A stretch of DNA of 7,546 nucleotides, taken from positions 1 to 7,546 of the forward strand of contig CAJXNF010000127.1 in NCBI GenBank assembly GCA_913056375.1, in the 5' to 3' direction. A program made the translations under genes and the position numbers. The notes under the pieces were generated by a model that worked only from the letters and a program-made list of their open reading frames with translations, was not told the origin of the DNA and made no database searches. This DNA is from an uncultured Pseudomonadota bacterium (lineage in GTDB: Bacteria; SAR324; NAC60-12). Positions 6,031 through 7,546 of this stretch are shown here, in pieces (the stretch's first letter is position 1; each line of letters begins with the position of its first letter).

Positions 6031-6171
6031 ATGTACCGCAGAGCAATGATGATTGGTCTGAGCCTACTATTAGTCTTAGTTTTAGCAGGCTGTCCAATCC
6101 ACAGTCGCTACCATGGAGGTGGTGATGGATCCCGATCGCAGGATCATGAGTGCTGTGAGTATGATGATTGA
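6031..6171 (+). CDS. Small 46-residue lipoprotein with Cys/His/Asp tail
   Basis: This short gene is readily overlooked because of its size. AGGAGG (6021-6026) lies 4 bases before the ATG, one of the strongest ribosome sites in the window, only 11 bases after the previous stop. The product has an Arg-Arg N-terminus and a hydrophobic core (about 6-19). A canonical lipobox LAGC has the lipidated Cys at 21. The mature part is only 26 residues, with Gly-Gly-Gly, three His (24, 28, 39), two adjacent Cys (41-42) and the ending EYDD. I do not recognise the family. The composition could suit binding of a metal or haem, but that is inference. The intrinsic terminator follows 15 bases after the stop, so this is the last gene of the cluster. 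Confidence 0.75.
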   Translation: MYRRAMMIGLSLLLVLVLAGCPIHSRYHGGGDGSRSQDHECCEYDD

Positions 6172-6186
6172 GGGACAGCATTGAAT

Positions 6187-6236
6187 GAAACGCTCCTCTG
6201 CAGCGAACTTTTCTGAGCAGAAGAGCGTTTCGTTTT
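6187..6236 (+). terminator. Intrinsic terminator closing the fcc cluster
   Basis: GAAACGCTC (6187-6195) pairs with GAGCGTTTC (6223-6231). After a single mismatch the stem continues as TCTGC (6197-6201) with GCAGA (6217-6221), enclosing a 15-base loop. GTTTTG follows the stem. It separates the small lipoprotein gene from trpB2. Confidence 0.88.
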
Positions 6237-6314
6237 GAAAGATTTGCGCTTGTCTTGCGAATTCGCTACGGTTTTTCCTTTTTCTGGTGAACACCGAATA
6301 ATTTGGGAGGCCAC
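6237..6314 (+). promoter_or_regulatory. Leader region of trpB2
   Basis: Because a terminator lies just upstream, a trpB2 promoter is expected here. The region has the palindrome GCGAATTCGC (6257-6266) and the T-rich stretch GTTTTTCCTTTTT (6271-6283). GGGAGG (6305-6310) is the ribosome site 4 bases before the ATG. No convincing -35/-10 pair, Trp-rich leader peptide or attenuator was found. Confidence 0.35.
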
Positions 6315-7546
6315 ATGAGCAGCGATTCGATCAAGTACTTGTTGTCTGAAGACCGTATTCCCCGCGATTGGTATAATCTGATCGCGGACCTACCTGCTCC
6401 TCCGCCTCCAGTCCTTCATCCTGGAACTCATCAACCAGTTGGGCCAGACGATCTGGCACCTCTCTTTCCGATGTCTTTGATCCTGCAGGAAGTCGCCTCG
6501 GAACGGACGATTGAGATCCCCAATCCGGTCCGAGATATTTACCGACAATGGCGACCTACTCCGCTGTATCGAGCACGGCGCCTGGAGCAGGCTCTCGATA
6601 CACCGGCACGGATCTATTACAAGTATGAAGGTGTCAGCCCGGCTGGGAGCCATAAGCCAAACACAGCGGTGGCCCAGGCCTTCTATAACAAGGAAGCGGG
6701 TGTCAAGCGCATCACGACGGAGACCGGGGCGGGACAATGGGGTTCGTCATTAGCTTTTGCAGGAGCCTTGTTTGATCTGGAGATCGAGGTCTTCATGGTC
6801 AAGGTGAGTTTTCAGCAGAAACCTTACCGTCGAGCGTTGATGGAGTCCTATGGTGCAACCTGCACGGCGTCCCCTTCAGACAAGACGATGTCAGGACGTA
6901 AGATTCTCGAAGACAACCCTGATTCAACCGGAAGCCTGGGCATTGCCATCTCTGAAGCCGTAGAAATGGCTGCTCAACGAGAGGACACGAAGTATGCCCT
7001 GGGGAGTGTTCTCAATCACGTGTTGATGCATCAAACCGTAGTGGGACAGGAAGCGATTGAACAGATGGAGATGGCGGATGCCTATCCGGATGTGATCGTG
7101 GGTTGTACCGGTGGTGGTTCCAACTTTGCGGGTATTGTCTTCCCCTTCCTTGGTCAGAAACTGCGTGGTGGAAAAGATGTGCGGATCGTGGCGGTGGAAC
7201 CAGCGGCTTGCCCATCATTGACCAAGGGGCGCTATGCCTATGACTTTGGCGATACTGGCCATCTGACTCCTTTGACAAAAATGCACACCTTGGGATCGAC
7301 TTTCATACCTCCGGGCTTCCATGCAGGTGGACTGCGCTATCACGGCATGGCTCCACTGGTTAGTCACATCAAGGAACTTGGGTTGATTGAAGCCACGGCC
7401 TATGCACAGTTGGACTGTTTTGAGGCTGGTGTCCAGTTTGCCCGAGCAGAAGGAATCATTCCGGCTCCTGAGGCCAATCACGCGGTCAAGGGTGCGATTG
7501 TGGAGGCACTGCGCTGCAAGGCGGAGGGGAAGAGGGAAGCGATTCT
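6315..7546 (+). CDS. trpB2: Tryptophan synthase beta chain, TrpB2 type (3' end outside window)
   Basis: This PLP enzyme condenses indole with serine to form tryptophan, in the cytoplasm. The frame from ATG 6315 runs open for 410 codons to the right edge. The PLP-binding Lys114 lies in the motif AGSHKPNTA, and the catalytic Glu136 in ETGAGQWG. The glycine-rich phosphate loop GGGSN is at 266-270. Several features mark the TrpB2 rather than the classical TrpB1 branch. These are an N-terminal extension of about 80 residues before RPTPLYRARRL, the SFQQKPYRRALMESYGA segment, and GSVLNHVLMHQTVVGQEA. About 40 further residues are expected beyond the window. No trpA is visible. TrpB2 enzymes often work without TrpA, as indole-salvage tryptophan synthases. 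A stand-alone role here is plausible but depends on what lies downstream. Confidence 0.95.
   Translation, partial: MSSDSIKYLLSEDRIPRDWYNLIADLPAPPPPVLHPGTHQPVGPDDLAPLFPMSLILQEVASERTIEIPNPVRDIYRQWRPTPLYRARRLEQALDTPARIYYKYEGVSPAGSHKPNTAVAQAFYNKEAGVKRITTETGAGQWGSSLAFAGALFDLEIEVFMVKVSFQQKPYRRALMESYGATCTASPSDKTMSGRKILEDNPDSTGSLGIAISEAVEMAAQREDTKYALGSVLNHVLMHQTVVGQEAIEQMEMADAYPDVIVGCTGGGSNFAGIVFPFLGQKLRGGKDVRIVAVEPAACPSLTKGRYAYDFGDTGHLTPLTKMHTLGSTFIPPGFHAGGLRYHGMAPLVSHIKELGLIEATAYAQLDCFEAGVQFARAEGIIPAPEANHAVKGAIVEALRCKAEGKREAI

Noticed and set aside
5795..6181. 128-residue minus-strand frame spanning the small lipoprotein gene
   Set aside because: It is antisense to two plus-strand genes with strong ribosome sites, a CXXCH domain and a lipobox, and it has no recognisable motif itself.
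1..7546. tRNA, rRNA, CRISPR arrays, insertion sequences or phage genes
   Set aside because: No direct-repeat arrays with spacers, transposase motifs, terminal inverted repeats or cloverleaf structures were seen on either strand.

Overview
The window comes from a Gram-negative bacterium. This rests on a Tat-exported flavoprotein, two c-type cytochrome-like proteins with CXXCH haem sites, two lipoprotein signal peptides and strong Shine-Dalgarno sites. Base composition is near 50% GC in the genes, with sharply AT-rich spacers at about 2350-2460 and 3250-3300. The likely sulfide dehydrogenase suggests a sulfur-oxidising, probably proteobacterial-grade organism; I cannot place it further from the sequence.

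Layout. Bases 1-951 (+) hold the C-terminal two thirds of a pyruvate kinase. It converges on an Amt ammonium transporter (2261-1044, -) across a 92-base spacer containing two GC-rich hairpins. Upstream of amt on the same strand lies a membrane-anchored LuxR-type regulator (3044-2463, -). A roughly 270-base divergent spacer rich in small repeats separates this regulator from a four-gene plus-strand cluster: a lipoprotein-type monohaem cytochrome c with a very acidic tail (3404-4126), a Tat-exported flavocytochrome c sulfide dehydrogenase flavoprotein (4180-5433), a membrane-anchored haem-binding-domain protein (5522-6019) and a 46-residue lipoprotein (6031-6171). A clear intrinsic terminator (6187-6236) closes the cluster. 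A TrpB2-type tryptophan synthase beta chain begins at 6315 and runs off the right edge.

How the genes fit together. The first two cluster genes look like the haem and flavin subunits of flavocytochrome c sulfide dehydrogenase, which oxidises sulfide in the periplasm and passes electrons to c-type cytochromes. The third gene adds another CXXCH protein and the fourth a tiny Cys/His/Asp-containing lipoprotein. Three of the four products end in acidic stretches terminating in Asp-Asp. The cytochrome carries the extreme case: a tail of about 96 residues, 51 of them Asp or Glu, built partly from a duplicated unit. That tail and the small lipoprotein are the most unusual content of the window. The divergent regulator is a candidate controller of the cluster by position only. 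Pyruvate kinase, Amt and TrpB2 are ordinary housekeeping neighbours.
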